A stretch of DNA of 5,741 nt from Armatimonadota bacterium (GTDB lineage Bacteria > Armatimonadota > Fervidibacteria > Fervidibacterales > Fervidibacteraceae): NCBI GenBank assembly GCA_026419315.1, contig JANZZQ010000075.1, forward strand, positions 1 to 5,741, in the 5' to 3' direction. The notes under the pieces are model-generated. The model searched no databases and had not been told where the DNA came from. It saw nothing but the letters and a program-made list of their open reading frames with translations. Shown piece after piece: positions 4,934 to 5,741 of this stretch. Within the stretch, counting starts at the first letter, position 1; each line of letters begins with the position of its first letter. Both the position numbers and the translations under genes were made by a program.

Positions 4934-5741
4934 ATGGTGCGAGAAAAAATTCCGCTAAAGCAGGTCGCTTTAATTGTCCATCCCGAAGACAATGTGGCAG
5001 TCGCGAAAACCGAAATTGCTGCCGGCACAAAGTTAACTTGGCGTGAACGGGAGATTGAAATTCGCGAGGCGATTCCAAAGGGGCACAGGTTTGCGATTTT
5101 TGACTTGCCACCTCAAACTCCGATCAAGCAATATGGTCAACCTTTCGCTACCTCTTTAGGCATTCGCGTTGGGGAACGAATAACTTGCGAACGGATCAAA
5201 AACGAACTGCCACCGCGAGCCGTAGTGCCTGCGTCAAAAAACGCCCCGCCAAATTACTTGCCCGATGACCAAATTCCAACTTGGCAAGGGTATCGGCGAA
5301 ACGACGGGAAATTCGGCACTCGCAATTACGTTCTCGTCGTCCCGACGAGCATGTGTTCGTCAACGGAAGCGGTTCAGATTGCAACTAAGGTTGAAGCATT
5401 GATTTGGTCGCTGGAGGAGTATCCAAATGTCAACGGTGTTGTGGCGTTGCCCCACAACAAAGGTTGCGGTTGCCCCCTTGGAACTCCCGTTGAAATTACC
5501 CTCAAAATGCTCGCACATTACATCGCACATCCAAATGTAGCCGCAGCCCTCGTCATTGAGCTCGGTTGCGAGAAGGCAAACCTTGAAGCGTTCCGAAAAT
5601 ACATTGAGCCTTTATGCGAGAAAAAGCCTGTCAAGACCTTAAGTATTCAGGGATGCGGCGGGACTCAAGCGACTGTCCGGAAAGGGATCGAGATTGTCGG
5701 GGAGTTTTTGGAACTGGCTAACCAATTTCGCAGAGAGCCTG
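4934..5741 (+). CDS. Altronate/galactarate dehydratase family protein (UxaA/GarD type), 3' end outside window
   Basis: The first 269 residues of a UxaA/GarD-family dehydratase, which removes water from a sugar acid (D-altronate or galactarate in the known enzymes) to give a keto-deoxy acid; those enzymes are iron-dependent and cytoplasmic. The N-terminal SAF domain shows HPEDNVAVAK (16-25) and IPKGHRFAIFDLPP (47-60). A linker leads to the catalytic core opening with WQGYRRNDGKFGTRNYVLV (117-135), then C141, YPNVNGVV (163-170), HNKGCG (174-179) and ELGCEKAN (209-216). C141, C178 and C212 match cysteines I recall in the E. coli proteins. Family members are about 500 residues, so roughly half is missing. 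The ATG has GGTGA seven bases upstream. The substrate cannot be settled between altronate, galactarate and related acids, hence no symbol; sulfolactate lyase is a related alternative but is usually split into separate SAF and core subunits, unlike this fusion. Confidence 0.88.
   Translation, partial: MVREKIPLKQVALIVHPEDNVAVAKTEIAAGTKLTWREREIEIREAIPKGHRFAIFDLPPQTPIKQYGQPFATSLGIRVGERITCERIKNELPPRAVVPASKNAPPNYLPDDQIPTWQGYRRNDGKFGTRNYVLVVPTSMCSSTEAVQIATKVEALIWSLEEYPNVNGVVALPHNKGCGCPLGTPVEITLKMLAHYIAHPNVAAALVIELGCEKANLEAFRKYIEPLCEKKPVKTLSIQGCGGTQATVRKGIEIVGEFLELANQFRREP

Noticed and set aside
4770..5111. A 113-codon minus-strand open frame over the spacer and dehydratase start
   Set aside because: It conflicts with the clear SAF-domain coding frame on the plus strand and has no recognisable content.

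Overview
The window is bacterial: compact genes, strong purine-rich ribosome-binding sites (GGAGGT or GGTGA cores) and operon-like spacing. Base composition is close to balanced. The gene content (a large family-106-type glycoside hydrolase, a UxaA/GarD-type sugar-acid dehydratase, a REC-GAF regulator) and the charged-residue-rich proteins would fit a polysaccharide-degrading, possibly thermophilic lineage such as Armatimonadota (Fervidibacter-like). That placement is a tentative impression from style, not a demonstrated assignment.

Layout: (1) Bases 885 to 1 on the minus strand encode the N-terminal 295 residues of a response regulator with a receiver domain followed by a GAF-like domain; the gene runs off the left edge. 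A good sigma70-type promoter (959-986, minus) lies upstream of it. (2) Bases 886-1165 are a divergent intergenic region holding that promoter, a short direct repeat and a TTGTG/CACAA palindrome cluster next to the following ribosome-binding site. (3) Bases 1166-4153 (+) encode a complete 995-residue GH106-like glycoside hydrolase with no visible signal peptide. (4) Five bases later, 4159-4728 (+) encodes a complete 189-residue type I signal peptidase, almost certainly co-transcribed with the hydrolase. (5) Bases 4729-4933 are a structured non-coding spacer with several inverted repeats, including a possible terminator, two mutually exclusive stems and a 16-base dyad near the next ribosome-binding site. 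(6) From 4934 to the right edge (+) is the N-terminal 269 residues of an altronate/galactarate dehydratase-family protein (SAF domain plus start of the catalytic core).

How they may work together (inference): GH106 enzymes characterised so far are alpha-L-rhamnosidases acting on rhamnose-containing polymers or oligosaccharides such as rhamnogalacturonans, and UxaA/GarD enzymes dehydrate hexonates or hexarates produced from uronic acids. A cytoplasmic rhamnosidase beside a sugar-acid dehydratase would suit late steps of pectin-derived oligosaccharide use. The signal peptidase is a general secretion enzyme; its place behind the hydrolase may be only shared transcription. The divergent regulator could control either side, but its output domain is outside the window. 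I saw no tRNA, rRNA, CRISPR array or mobile element.
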